A DNA stretch of 64,000 nt from Halichoerus grypus (taxonomy: Eukaryota; Chordata; Mammalia; Carnivora; Phocidae). Location: NCBI RefSeq assembly GCF_964656455.1, contig NC_135720.1, positions 101,382,696 to 101,446,695 on the forward strand, given 5' to 3'. The position numbers were made by a program, and so were the translations under genes. Below the pieces are notes generated by a model, which worked only from the letters and a program-made list of their open reading frames with translations, had not been told where the DNA came from and ran no database searches. Below, piece by piece: positions 47,885 through 59,717 of this stretch (its first letter is position 1; each line of letters begins with the position of its first letter).

Positions 47885-49418
47885 CATGTTTGAGAAACCA
47901 TGGGTGCCACACCAGAAAGGGATTTAAAAAATATGCTTCAATAATAGTTTCTAGTCCTATTTATTAAGCAGTGCACTATTCCTGTACATTACCCTAATTT
48001 AAAAAAATAATAACAGCTTATAATTAATTAATATTTGACCAACTGATTTCATTTTATCAGTCAAATTGCATTCACCAGTTTAGATAAGTTTATGGATACA
48101 TTGATTCTTTAATCAACATTATTGCTTCACAAATATTTCATATTAGAAAGATCATAAATACTGCCAACCCAAATCTATTAGTACTTATTTTAAAAAATTT
48201 GGAAAGTTAAGCTTGCACTTCTGAATTTGGAAATCTGGAAAGAGCCTGTGGTTGCTGTTCTTGTTTTTGTGCTTCATCAACTACCATTATCCTATTTCAA
48301 ACTGAGGCCCAGAACAGAGGGCTATCTATAAAGGCACACTTAGGACAGGTCCTGAGAAATTACAAAGATGGTGGTCACTTCTCTCCTTTGCCACCTATTT
48401 ATGGAATGAAATAAAATGAGAAAATTGAATAAATTTTAAAAATTGTGACAACTTCGATTAAACACTTTTATGAACAGCCCTTATTGGAAAACAAGTTCAT
48501 AAAATTCATTTAGAAGTTAGGGATTTGGATCTCTGAGCGTACTTCTCCATATCAAAGAAATTCCTGATTTCTGTTGAGCTTCCTAGAGTAGCAGCCTTCA
48601 ACCTATGTGTAATTAACTCAATGCTGTGGAATTTAGAGTCATGAAGTACTATGCTGGAGTGGAGATGGGGTTGCCTATTTTAGGCTTAAATCAGCTCCCT
48701 GGCATTGTTAGGATGGTAAAGACTTTTAGTTCTTGACAACTGAGGAATCAGCACTGGGAAGGACCAAGCACGCTAATGGAAGGACAGTTTGCAGAGTTTG
48801 AAGGGTCATTAAAAGGTTCGAGAACTGAGACAAGCCAATTACCAAGTTCAAAATCCTCCAACTGACATGTCTATGGAAGGATACCCTAAGTCTGGTGTAC
48901 AGTCAGAACTCAAGAAGATACCAAATGCCACAAAGGGGAGAGGCAAAGTTTCAGAGATTATTCTGAAGGGCAATTGCTTTAGAGGTAGTAGGAGATTACT
49001 TTCTGAGAGGGAGTAGCCTTCCATCTTGGTCCAGCCTCTTCTGGTCATTAAGAGCCAGGACCTCACTGAGCAAGCCTTCTCTGCCTTCTTAATATCAATT
49101 CCTGAGGGGAGACTGGGCTGATGAGACTGGGGTTGACATCATCCTATTGACAGAAGGAAAGAAACTGTGAGGTGGATTAAGGGTCCCACGACAGCTGTCC
49201 CTGTACCTGTATGAGTCTCTCCTCACAGTCTGTAACAGAAGCCACCTTAGCTTCTTGTTTACTAACCTCTCTTTCCCTTCAGTGGCAGTGTTCACACATG
49301 ATCTTCCAGTCTGAATTAGAAAGCTTCCAGAGATGAGAAAAGCATTGCTTCATGGTATGTACCTTCGTTCATTCATTCATTCATTCTCCCTCAACAAACA
49401 CTTGATCTCCTTGATGAT
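47885..49418. other. Unique non-coding DNA
   Basis: No gene or clear repeat. Minus-strand frames 48848-49066 and 49095-49295 lack domains. Confidence 0.4.
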
Positions 49419-49435
49419 TAAAGTTGCCATGAGAT

Positions 49436-49580
49436 GATCCTGGAGTCCCTGGATCGAGTCCCGCATCGGGCTCCCTGCTCGGCAGGGAGTCTGCTTCTCC
49501 CTCTGACCCTCCCCACTCTCATGCTCTCTCTCTCTCATTCTCTCTCTCTCAAAAAATAAAAAAAAATAAAAAAAAAAAAA
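49436..49580 (+). mobile_element. 5'-truncated Can-SINE lacking the A box
   Basis: Starts at GATCCTGGAGTCCCTGGATC, so the first roughly 50 bp (head and A box) are missing. GTCCCGCATCGGGCTCCCTG, the CT-rich middle and an A-rich tail are present. Perfect 17-bp duplication TAAAGTTGCCATGAGAT at 49419-49435 and 49581-49597 shows the truncation happened at insertion. CpGs are retained, so the copy is young. Confidence 0.95.
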
Positions 49581-49705
49581 TAAAGTTGCCATGAGATATA
49601 AAGACACCAGACTAACATTCCATCATTTAAGAAGTTTACATAATCATATCAATGATAAGACATATAGCAAAATAATTAAATTTCAGTTAAAGGTGGTAAG
49701 TATCT

Positions 49706-50083
49706 TTTATGGGCTGAATTGTCCCTCCAAACTTCGTATGTTGAAGCCCCAACACCTGACCCCTTCTAATGTGACTGTGTTTGGAGACAGGGTCTTTAAA
49801 GAAGTAAAATGAGGTATTGGGGCAGGAGAGCTAATTCAGTATTACTGGTGTCCTTATGAGAAAAGATGATTAGGACACAGACATACCCAGAAGGAAGACC
49901 ATGTGAAGACAGAAGATGGTACTCATCTACAAGCCAAGAGAGAGAGGCCTTCAGAAGAAACCAACCTTACTGACACCTTGATCTTGGACTTGTAGCTTCC
50001 AGAACTGCTAGGAGATAAATTTCTGTTGTTTAAGCCCACTCAGTCTGTGGTAACTTTGTTATGACAGCCCCAACAAACTAACA
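49706..50083 (+). mobile_element. MaLR-type (MLT1-like) LTR
   Basis: Blocks in order: TATGGGCTGAATTGTCCCTC, TATGTTGAAGCCCCAACAC, GTGACTGTGTTTGGAGACAG, TGTCCTTATGAGAAAAG, CACCTTGATCTTGGACTTGT, TTTCTGTTGTTTAAGCCCAC, ending ACAAACTAACA. Confidence 0.82.
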
Positions 50084-50138
50084 GTGTCTCTGCCCAGATA
50101 CGATACTGATAGAATTAAAGAAGATAAAAAGATCACTT

Positions 50139-50195
50139 CACACACACAAACACACATACACACACACACACATATACACAAACACACACACACAG
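50139..50195. repeat. (CA)n dinucleotide repeat
   Basis: About 57 bp of CA with A and T interruptions. Confidence 0.9.
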
Positions 50196-50199
50196 GAAT

Positions 50200-52385
50200 T
50201 GAGTTTAAGTGAGTCTTCAGAATCCATCTCTTATTTTGAAATATTGGAACATTGGTTCACCTCCTTAAACCCTTCCTATTCAGTGTTCTTGATCACATTT
50301 GTGAATTTTTTTATTACACTAGAATATAATCTTTTCATGTCTGAAAACTGAATACCATTTAAGGGTCTAGGTGTTCACTTTATATCTTCTCTCATGTACT
50401 GAGTTTCAATTCCCCCTGACACCCTTTCTTTACATCTTTTTGTTAAAGAAAACAAAAGAAAATAATAGTTGAGTATGTGTGTTGTTTCTGTCGGGTTAAT
50501 AAAAGTGTGCATCTTCCCTAAACAGTTCCTTCTCTTGTTCAGCTTATTCTTGTCTGTTTTAACAAAAACATATATATTTTTTATTGTCTTGAATTTTTTT
50601 TCCATAGATCTCAAGACAGTCTGTGTTCTGTGTATAGTCAAATTGTTCTCTTTTCTTTTTCTCTTGCATACAATTATCAAAATTTTGTCAGAATTCTACT
50701 CTAGAAGATCCCATCATTCTTTTATATCAAAATTTATTTCAATTTGATTATGAAATTATAAAATTAATGTAGGCTCACTATAAAATTGTTTTTCAATAAT
50801 GCAGAAGTTTAGAGTGGAGAAAAGGATAAATTACCCCTTTGCCCATACCAATTCCAATTCTGTATCCAGAGGTAGCTGTCATTCATACTTTGATGGTTCA
50901 ATATCATTTTCTAGACATTTACTGGGAAAGCCATCAAGAGGACATGACCACTAGTTACCTGCCAGCTGACCAGGGCAATTGGAGGCTTCTCAACACCTGC
51001 AGTCCTTGGAACATACATTCTATCCACCATTCCCACTGTGGGGACTATTCCAAGAACACAGCCTGGAGAGTAAGGTGTTACTGAGATGATCCAGACTGAG
51101 GATGTGCTGAGCCCAATTAAGGCCTCCATATAATCTTTTGAGATTCAGGTGGGTGAATGTAGAGATCTACTCATCTTGCAGCCACCCAAGACAAGCTTTG
51201 TATGTAAGTGCCCTTGCTTACTGAATCTGCCACCTTCCAATCTGGAGTGGTCTGTCTGCCTCTTTCCTCAGCCTCTCCTCACCCTTCAGGTTTGGGGGCC
51301 AGTCTTGAATGTCACCAGGGAAACTCCTGAGGTTTTGAACCAATAGCATTTAAATATGGCACTTGATGTTTAAACACCAGAAGTTTTTAACACTTTACAG
51401 TCTGTTCTTTGATCATAATTTTATAAACAAGAGTGCCATAATATTTCAAGGAATGACAGTACACAATGCTATTGTGTTATATCATGCATTACACTTGGTG
51501 ATGATGCTACAAATGACCAGTAGGTATTGCTAGGGAATCCTTGTCCTCTGTGACACAGCCAGAGGGTGTGGAACCTAAGGAAGGGGTTGCATTATTGTCC
51601 CAGCATTGTTGCTGGCATGGCATAAGCTGTCCAGGATTTACAGTCATTTATATATTTAGAGGAATTAAAGCTCTTTTTAAACCACTGAATTGTCCAAGTG
51701 TGTATTATATATTCAAATCTTTCTTCTATTATAGTGCACCATGGATTTGAAATAGCTAAATGTCGAAAATAGCATTAAACCAAAACATGGAAAATGTTGA
51801 CGGTGGATAAATGGTACATAAAAGGGTATCATTTTTTGGCCTTTTAAAATCTAACATATCCACTGTGGAATTGTTTTTATGTCAGTACATCCAATTCTCC
51901 CTCACACTATTTAATAGCTGCATGATAATGCTTAGCTTGTCTATCTGTTGTGGTCTGAATGGGAAATGTGTGGAGGCAGGGTTAAGGGAACCAGCAAGGG
52001 AGGGTAAAGCATCCAGGTTTTAGCAAGAGAAGAAAGTAGTCACCACCTTGAGGCCCGAGGAAACAGGAAGAGAATTTTCTTTGTTATTGGAACCTAGAGA
52101 GCTGTGGCCGTGGGTGGAGGAGGTGGGTAGGATGGAGTGGGGGTTGCTTGTCCAGACTTAACCAATGAGGTCTGGTCATAATTAGGGATGCAATCACTAG
52201 TATGGCAGAGAAGTATACTGCAATGCCCTTCCACTCTCTAATCCTGTTGGTGCTGCTGTGGGCTGTGACAAACTAAAAGCCAGAGGATAAAGAAATCCCC
52301 AAGTCAGCTTCCTAGGAATCAGAACAGGGCAGAAAATGGGTATAGAGGGGCAATCACAGAAAAAGAGCATGATATATATTTAGGA
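50200..52385. other. Unique non-coding DNA, perhaps eroded LTR material at 50.9-51.35 kb
   Basis: 50.9-51.35 kb is GC-richer and LTR-like in composition but shows no termini. Opposed frames at 50375-50747 and 50839-51129 have no domains. 52030-52340 is purine-rich without recognisable content. Confidence 0.3.
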
Positions 52386-52389
52386 ATCA

Positions 52390-52590
52390 TTTTAAATGTG
52401 TTGATTGATGAACTGCTATGTATCAGGCATTGTTTTAGGCCAAGGGGTTACAGTAATGAGTGAAACAGACCAACGTGCTGCTTTCAAAGAGCTTAGAATT
52501 CTAGGGGGGATAATAATAAAGCTAACACATATCTAGTGTTTATCAGGTGCCAGATGTTCTAAGTGCTTTACGTATATTACCTCATTAAAT
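52390..52590 (+). repeat. L2/MIR-class fragments
   Basis: TGAACTGCTATGTATCAGGC, ATTGTTTTAGGCCAAGG, AAAGAGCTTAGAATTCTA, then TATCAGGTGCCAGATGTTCT, AAGTGCTTTACGTATATTAC: typical phrases of ancient L2- and MIR-class repeats. Confidence 0.45.
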
Positions 52591-52619
52591 AAATCAATAG
52601 CATAAACTTGTTAACCATT

Positions 52620-53055
52620 CTATAATAATGGAACATTATAGGTTGTGTCCGATTTTCTTTTCTTTTCTTTTTGCTATTACCAACAACAACAAAATAAATT
52701 TTCTTGAGCATCCATCTTTGTGCACACATATAAGTAATTCTGTGGAAAAGATACCTAGACATAAAAACTGTGGAGTCAAAGGAAAGCAATTTTTTTAACT
52801 TAATAGACCCAGTCAAATGATTCTCCAGAAAACTGTACCAATTCACATACTCACCCATGAGAGTGCCACTTTCCCCCTTGCAAAATCCCACTGTTAGCTC
52901 ACACTTCCCAATCATCCAAGCAGGAAATGGGATGCTTGTTGTTTTAATATGTGTTCTCCTGATTACCTGTAACATTGAGCATGTCTTTTTATATTTAGTA
53001 GCAATTACTACAAATTGTCATGAATTACTTGTCATAATTGGATTGCTTGCCTTTT
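52620..53055 (-). mobile_element. Old L1 3' part, antisense, left segment
   Basis: ACTGTACCAATTCACATACT, CACCCATGAGAGTGCCACTT and TTGAGCATGTCTTTTTATAT then GGATTGCTTGCCTTTTAAAA follow the reverse complement of an old L1 in order. The sequence continues at 60408 after the young L1. Confidence 0.65.
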
Positions 53056-53074
53056 AAAAAATTATTAACATTTT
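53056..53074. repeat. Left target-site duplication of full-length L1
   Basis: AAAAAATTATTAACATTTT, identical to 60389-60407. It is preceded by TTTT, giving the TTTT/AA-type site preferred by L1 endonuclease. Confidence 0.95.
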
Positions 53075-54923
53075 GAGGACTGGTGGAGCAAGATGGCAGA
53101 GGAGTAGGAGACCTGGATTTCATCTCCTCTCAGGAATTCAGCTGGATAGGGATCAAACCATTCTGAACACCTACAAACTCAACAGGAGATCGAAGAAAAG
53201 AATAGCAACAACTCTCAACAGAAAAGCGACCACTTTCTGGAAGGTAGGACGTGCGGAGAAATGAATCCAAGGCGATATTCAGGAGGATAGACGGCGGGGG
53301 AGGGGCCTCCGTCCGCCGCTTCTGGCGAGTGATAGAGCCACGGAGCACAAAATCGGAACTTTTAGAAGTCTGCTCCGCTGAGGGACATCACTCTGGTGGC
53401 GAAGTGGGGGGTGGAAACCTCGCGGGACAGTGTGGTCTCAGGACCCTCAGGGTCACAGAAAGACCGGGGGTGCCTGAGTGCGGCAGAGCTCCCAGGTATC
53501 GGAGCAGGGAAGCCGGCTGCAGAGACGGAGCCCAGGCGCGGGCTCTCAGCTCGGGGTTGCCATAAACCGTGATCCGCGGCACAGTCGGGCCACTGCTCCT
53601 CCAGCAGGGACCCAACAAGCGGCAGATCCGGGGAGACTCACCTTCTTCCCCCCGGGAGGAGAGGCATGGGAGCACACTGCAGGGATCTGCTGGGTTTGGA
53701 GACTCCACCCGGGGTCGGGTGCCAGAGATAGAAATGCGCGGTCACAGGCCGGGTGAGCACGGAGTGCGGCCGGAGACCGGGGAGACGGGAGTGACTGAAG
53801 GCTTTTCTCTGGGGGCTCACTGAGGAGTGGGGCCCCGGGTTCTCGGCTCCTCCGAGTCGGAGATTGGGAGGCCGCCATTTTCACTCTCGGCCTCCAGAGC
53901 TATACAGAAAGCTTGCAGGGAACAAAAGCTCCCGAGAGCAAACCCGAGCAGATTACTTAGCCCGGACCGGGCAAGGGCGGGGCAATTCCAGCTCCGGCAA
54001 AGACATTTGGGAACCACGGCAACAGGCCCCTCCCCCAGAAGATCAGCGAGAACAGCCAGCCAAGACCAAGTTTACCGATCGATGAGAACGGCAGAACTCC
54101 AGCGCTAGGGGAATACTGCACATAGAATTCATGGCTTTTTTACCATGATTCTTTAGTCTTTCAAAGTTAATTATATTTTTTAACTGTCTTTTTTTCTTTT
54201 TTCTTTTTTTGAATTTTTCTTTTTCCCTTTTTCATCTTATCAATCCCTTTTTTAAAAAAAATATTTTTATTTTTCATTTTTAGAGTCATATTCTATCCCT
54301 TCATAGTAGTTACCTGAATTTTTGGCATATATATATAAGTTGTTCTCTCTTTAAAATTTTGAGATAGTTTCTTCTAACAGATCAAAATATACTCTAAATC
54401 TCTAGTGTATGGTTTTTTTCTACTCCCCTGCCTGATCACATTCTCTCCCTTTTTTCTTTTTTTTTTTTAAATCCTCTTCTTTCTTTTTTCAAACAACTTA
54501 TCAATTCCTTTTATAAAATTTTTTATAATTTCCATCTTTACAGTCATATTCCATCCCTTCATCATATTAACCCTTATTTTTGTACATATATAAGTTTTTC
54601 TTTCTTTAAAATTTTGGGAGGCACTTTCTTTTAACAGACCAAAATACACCCAAAATCTAGTGGGTGGCACTGATCTATAAACCAGCCTGATCATATTTGA
54701 TCACATTCTGTTTTTGTTTTGTTTTGTTCTGTTTTTGTTTGTTTTCATCTTTATCTTTTTCTTTTTCTTTTTTCTTTTTTTCTTTCTTTTTCTTTTTTCT
54801 CTCTTTCCCTTTCTTTTCCCACTACTTCAGGTCTTTTCTGATTTGTTTAGAGTATATTTTCTGGGGACGTTGTTACCCTGCTAGCATTTTGTTCTCTCAT
54901 TAATCTATTCTCCTCTGCACAAA
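53075..54923 (+). promoter_or_regulatory. L1 5' UTR, CpG-rich internal promoter plus pyrimidine tract
   Basis: About 1.85 kb. 53200-54100 is GC- and CpG-rich (for example GACGGCGGGGGAGG, CGGCTCCTCCGAGTCGG), unlike the rest of the window. 54170-54850 is dominated by T and C and contains two diverged copies of a block of about 260 bp (54236-54496 and 54497-about 54730). Such 5' UTRs carry the Pol II internal promoter of L1. Short frames on both strands here overlap each other and are not convincing genes. Confidence 0.85.
53089..53097 (+). promoter_or_regulatory. YY1-type motif near L1 start
   Basis: CAAGATGGC at +15 to +23 of the element, the same motif and near-same place as the YY1 site of human L1, which sets the transcription start. 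A matching motif is at 24862-24870 in the deleted L1. Confidence 0.6.
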
Positions 54924-55818
54924 ATGACAAGACGGAAAAAATCACCTCAACAAAAAGAACAAGAGGTAGTACCGACTGCCAGGGACCTACTCAATAGGGA
55001 CATTAGTACAATGTCAGATCTAGAGTTCAGAATCATCACTTTAAAGATACTAGCTGGGCTTGAAAAAAGCATGGAAGTTATTAGAGAAACCCTTTCTGGA
55101 GAAGTAAAAGAACTAAAATCTAACCAAGTAGAAATCAAAAAGGCTATCAATGAGGTGCAATCAAATATGGGGGCGCTAACTGCTAGGATAAATGAGGCAG
55201 AAGAAAGAATCAGTGAGATAGAAGACCAAATGATGGAAAATAAAGAAGCTGAGAAAAAGAGAGATAAACAACTACTGAATCACGAGGGCAGAATTCGAGA
55301 GATAAACAATACCATAAGATGACAACATTAGAATAATTGGGATCCCAGAAGAAGAAGAAAGAGAGAGAGGGGCAGAAGGTATAATGGAGCAAATTATAGC
55401 AGAGAACTTCCCTAATTTGGGGAAGGAAACAGGCATCAAAATCCAGGAAGCACAGAGAACCCCTCTCAAAATCAATAAAAATAGGTCAACACCCCGACAT
55501 CTAATAGTAAAACTTAGGAGTCTCAGAGACAGAGAGAAAATCCTGAAAGCAGCTCGGGAGAAGAGATATGTAACCTACAATGGTAGAAACATTAGATTGG
55601 CAACAGACTTATCCACAGAGACCTGGCAGGCCAGAAAGGACTGGCAGGACATATTCAGAGCACTAAATGAGAAAAATATGCAGCCAAGAATACTATATCC
55701 AGCTAGGCTGTCATTGAAAATTGAAGGAGAGATAAAAAGCTTCCAGGACAAACAAAAACTAAAGGAATTTGCAAACACGAAACCAGCCCTACAAGAAATC
55801 TTGAAAGGGGTCCTCTAA
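54924..55818 (+). pseudogene. L1 ORF1 (RNA-binding chaperone), one frameshift
   Basis: ORF1p coats L1 RNA and acts as a nucleic-acid chaperone in the cytoplasmic L1 particle. The start ATG at 54924 gives a basic N-terminus (MTRRKKSPQQKEQE). Residues of about 50-130 are rich in E, K, I and L heptads (for example NEAEERISEIEDQM), the coiled coil that forms the trimer. The frame ends at a TGA at 55320-55322. The following text continues from 55321 in another frame (DNIRIIGIPEEEERERGAEG), then the RRM and C-terminal domain (STPRHLIVKLRSLRDREKIL; YNGRNIRLATDLS; ARLSLKIEGEIKSF) to 55818. So there is one net shift (2-base loss or 1-base gain) at about 55318-55321. Total coding length is near 297 codons, somewhat shorter than human ORF1p (338). 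Product as read: truncated coiled coil only. Confidence 0.92.
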
Positions 55819-55899
55819 GCAAAGAGAGAGCCTAAAAGCAACATAGACCAGAAAGGAACACAAACAATATACAGTAACAGTCACTTTACAGGCAATACA
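55819..55899 (+). other. L1 inter-ORF spacer
   Basis: 81 bp between the ORF1 stop and the ORF2 ATG, A-rich, comparable in size to the human L1 spacer (63 bp). Confidence 0.8.
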
Positions 55900-58800
55900 A
55901 TGGCACTAAATTCCTATCTTTCAATAGTTACCCTGAATGTAAATGGGCGAAATGCCCCAATCAAAAGACACAGGCTATCAGATTGGATTAAAAAACAAGA
56001 CCCATCGATATGCTGTCTGCAAGAGACTCATTTTAGAACCAAAGACACCCCCAGATTGAAAGTGAGGGGGTGGAAAACCATTGACCATGCTAATGGACAC
56101 CAAAAGAAAGCTGGGGTGGCAATCCTTATATCAGACAAATTAGATTTTAAACCAAAGACTGTAATAAGAGATGAGGAAGGACACTATATCCTACTTAAAG
56201 GGTCTATCCAACAAGAAGATCTAACAATTGTAAATATCTATGCCCCTAACATGGGAGCAGCCAATTATATAAGGCAATTGATAACAAAAGCAAAGAAACA
56301 CATCGACAACAATACAATAATAGTGGGGGACTTTAACACCCCCCTCACTGAAATGGACAGATCGTCTAAGCAAAAGATCAACAAGGAAATAAAGACTTTA
56401 AATGACACACTGGAACAAATGGACTTCACAGACATATTCAGAACATTCCATCCCAAAGCAACGGAATACACATTCTTCTCTAGTGCCCATGGAACATTCT
56501 CCAGAATAGATCACATCCTAGGTCATAAATCAGGTCTCAACCGGTACCAAAAGATTGGGATCATTCCCTGCATATTTTCAGACCACAATGCTTTGAAACT
56601 AGACCTCAATCACAAGAGGAAAGTCGGAAAGAACTCAAATACATGGAGGCTAAAGAGCATCCTACTGAAGAATGAATGGGTCAACCAGGAAATTAAAGAA
56701 GAATTAAAAAAATTCATGGAAACCAATGAAAATGAAAACACAACTATTCAAAATCTTTGGGATACAGCAAAGGCAGTCCTAAGAGGAAAGTATATAGCAA
56801 TACGAGCCTTTCTCAAGAAACAAGAAAGGTCTCAAGTACACAACCTAACCCTACACCTAAAGGAGCTGGAGAAAGAAGAGCAAATAAAGCCTAAACCCAG
56901 CAGAAGAGAAATAATAAAGATCAGAGCAGAAATCAATGAAATAGAAACCAAAAGAACAGTAGAACAGATCAACGAAACTAGGAGCTGGTTCTTTGAAAGA
57001 ATTAACAAGATTGATAAACCCCTGGCCAGACTTATCAAAAAGAAAAGAGAAATGACCCAAATCAACAAAATCATGAATGAAAGAGGAGAGATCACAACCA
57101 ACACCAAAGAAATACAAACAATTATAAGAACATATTATGAGCAACTCTATGCCAGCAAATTAGATAACCTGAAAGAAATGGATGCATTCCTAGAGATGTA
57201 TCAACTACCACAACTGAACCAGGAAGAAATAGAAAACCTGAACAGACCTATAACCACTAAGGAAATTGAAGCAGTCATCAAAAATCTCCCAAAACACAAA
57301 AGCCCAGGGCCAGATGGCTTCCCAGGGGAATTCTACAAAACATTTCAAGAAGAATTAATACCTATTCTTCTGAAACTGTTCCAAAAAATAGAAATGGAAG
57401 GAAAACTTCCAAACTCATTTTATGAGGCCACCATTACCTTGATCCCAAAACCAGACAAAGACCCCATCAAAAAGGAGAATTACAGACCAATATCCCTGAT
57501 GAACATGGATGCAAAAATTCTCACCAAAATAGTAGCCAATAGGATCCAACAGTACATTAAAAGGATTATTCACCACGACCAAGTGGGATTTATCCCTGGG
57601 CTGCAAAGTTGGTTCAACATCCGCAAATCAATCAACGTGATACAATACATTAACAAAAGAAAGAACAAGAATCATATGATCCTCTCAATAGATGCAGAAA
57701 AAGCATTTGACAAAGTACAGCATCCTTTCTTGATCAAAACTCTTCAGAGTATAGGCATAGAGGGTACATACCTCAAGATCATAAAAGCCATCTATGAAAA
57801 GCCTACAGCAAATATCATTCTCAATGGGGAAAAACTGAGAGCTTTCCCCCTAAGGTCAGGAACGCGGCAGGGATGTCCACTATCGCCACTGCTATTCAAC
57901 ATAGTATTGGAAGTCCTAGCCACAGCAATCAGACAACAAAAAGAAATCAAAGGCATCCAAATCGGCAAAGAAGAAGTCAAACTCTCACTCTTTGCAGATG
58001 ATATGATACTTTATGTGGAAAATCCCAAAGACTCCACCCCAAAACTGCTAGAACTCATACAGGAATTCAGTAAAGTGGCAGGATATAAAATCAATGCACA
58101 GAAGTCAGTGGCATTCCTATACACCAACAACAAGTCAGAAGAAAGAGAAATTAAGGAGTCGATCCCATTTACAATTGCACCCAAAACCATAAGATACCTA
58201 GGAATAAATCTAACCAAAGAGGCAAAGGATCTGTACTCAGAAAACTATAAAATACTCATGAAAGAAATTGAGGAAGACACAAAGAAATGGAAAAACATTC
58301 CATGCTCATGGATTGGAAGAACAAATATTGTGAAGATGTCAATGCTACCTAGAGCAATCTACACATTCAATGCAATCCCCATCAAAATACCATCCACTTT
58401 TTTCAAAGAAATGGAAAAAATAATCCTAAAATTTGTATGGAACCAGAAAAGACCCCGCATAGCCAGAGGAATGTTGAAAAAGAAAAGCAAAGCTGGTGGC
58501 ATCACAATTCCAGACTTCCAGCTCTACTACAAAGCTGTCATCATCAAGACAGTATGGTACTGGCACAAAAACAGACACATAGATCAATGGAACAGAATAG
58601 AGAGCCCAGAAATGGACCCTCAACTCTATGGTCAACTAATCTTTGACAAAGCAGGAAAGAATGTCCAATGGAAAAAAGACAGTCTCTTCAACAAATGGTG
58701 TTGGGAAAATTGGACAGCCACATGCAGAAGAATGAAACTGGACCATTTCCTTACACCACACACAAAAATAGACTCCAAATGGTTGAAAGACCTCAATGTG

Positions 58801-59711
58801 AGACAGGAGTCCATCAAAATCCTAAAGGAGAACACAGGCAGCAACCTCTTCGACCTCAGCCGCAGCAACTTCTTCCTAGAAACATCGCCAAAGGCAAGGG
58901 AAGCGAGGGCAAAAATGAACTATTGGGACTTCATCAAGATAAAAAGCTTTTGCAAAGCAAAGGAAACAGTCAACAAAACCAAAAGACAACTGACAGAATG
59001 GGAGAAGATATTTGCAAATGACATATCAGATAAAGGGCTAGTATCCAAAATCTATAAAGAACTCATCAAACTCAACACCAAAAGAACAAAGAATCCAATC
59101 AAGAAATGGGCCAAGACATGAACAGACATTTTTCCAAAGAAGACATCCAAACGGCCAACAGACACATGAAAAAGTGTTCAATATCGCTCGGCATCAGGGA
59201 AATCCAAATCAAAACCTCAATGAGATACCACCTCACACCAGTCAGAATGGCTAAAATTAACAAGTCAGGAAATGACAGATGTTGGCGGGGATGCGGAGAA
59301 AGGGGAAGCCTCCTCCACTGTTGGTGGGAATGTAAGCTGGTGCAGCCACTCTGGAAAACGGTATGGAGGTTCCTCAAAAAGTTGAAAATAGAGCTACCAT
59401 ATGATCTAGCAATTGCACTACTGGGTATTTACCCCAAAGATACAAAAGTAGGGATCCGAAAGGGTACGTGCATCCCGATGTTTATAGCAGCAATGTCCAC
59501 AATAGCCAAACTGTGGAAAGAGCCAAGATGTCCATCGACAGATGAATGGATAAAGAAGAAGTGGTATATATATACAATGGAATATTATGCAGCCATCAAA
59601 AGGAATGAGATCTTGCCATTTGCAACGACGTGGATGGAACTGGAGGGTATTATGCTGAGCGAAATAAGTCAAACAGAGAAAGACATGTATCATATGACCT
59701 CACTGATATGA
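55900..59711 (+). pseudogene. L1 ORF2 (endonuclease-reverse transcriptase), one frameshift near C-terminus
   Basis: ORF2p nicks target DNA and reverse-transcribes L1 (and SINE) RNA there. The frame is open for 1073 codons, 55900-59121. The AP-type endonuclease is complete by motif: N13 (TLNVNG), E42 (LQETHF), D144 (VGDFN), D228/H229 (SDHNAL). The reverse transcriptase shows [27 protein letters not shown] and the catalytic FADD at residues 698-701. Near 59115 one base is lost, so the frame ends KKWAKT-stop at 59119-59121. The remainder reads in the next frame (59106-59711) and includes the Cys-rich C-X3-C-X7-H-X4-C motif (59280-59333) and [12 protein letters not shown]. The final stop TGA (59709-59711) replaces the cysteine codon expected by comparison with the other L1 copies here, a few residues early. 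As read, the protein would lack the C-terminal roughly 200 residues, needed for retrotransposition in studied L1s. Confidence 0.95.
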
Positions 59712-59717
59712 GGAATT

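Noticed and set aside
53251..54108. Several open frames of 66-112 aa on both strands in the L1 5' UTR
   Set aside because: GC-rich, stop-poor DNA opens many frames by chance. None has a domain or a consistent start, and they overlap each other on both strands.
56265..58868. Many minus-strand frames under ORF2 (for example 56832-57107, 58632-58868)
   Set aside because: They are antisense shadows of the long ORF2 frame.
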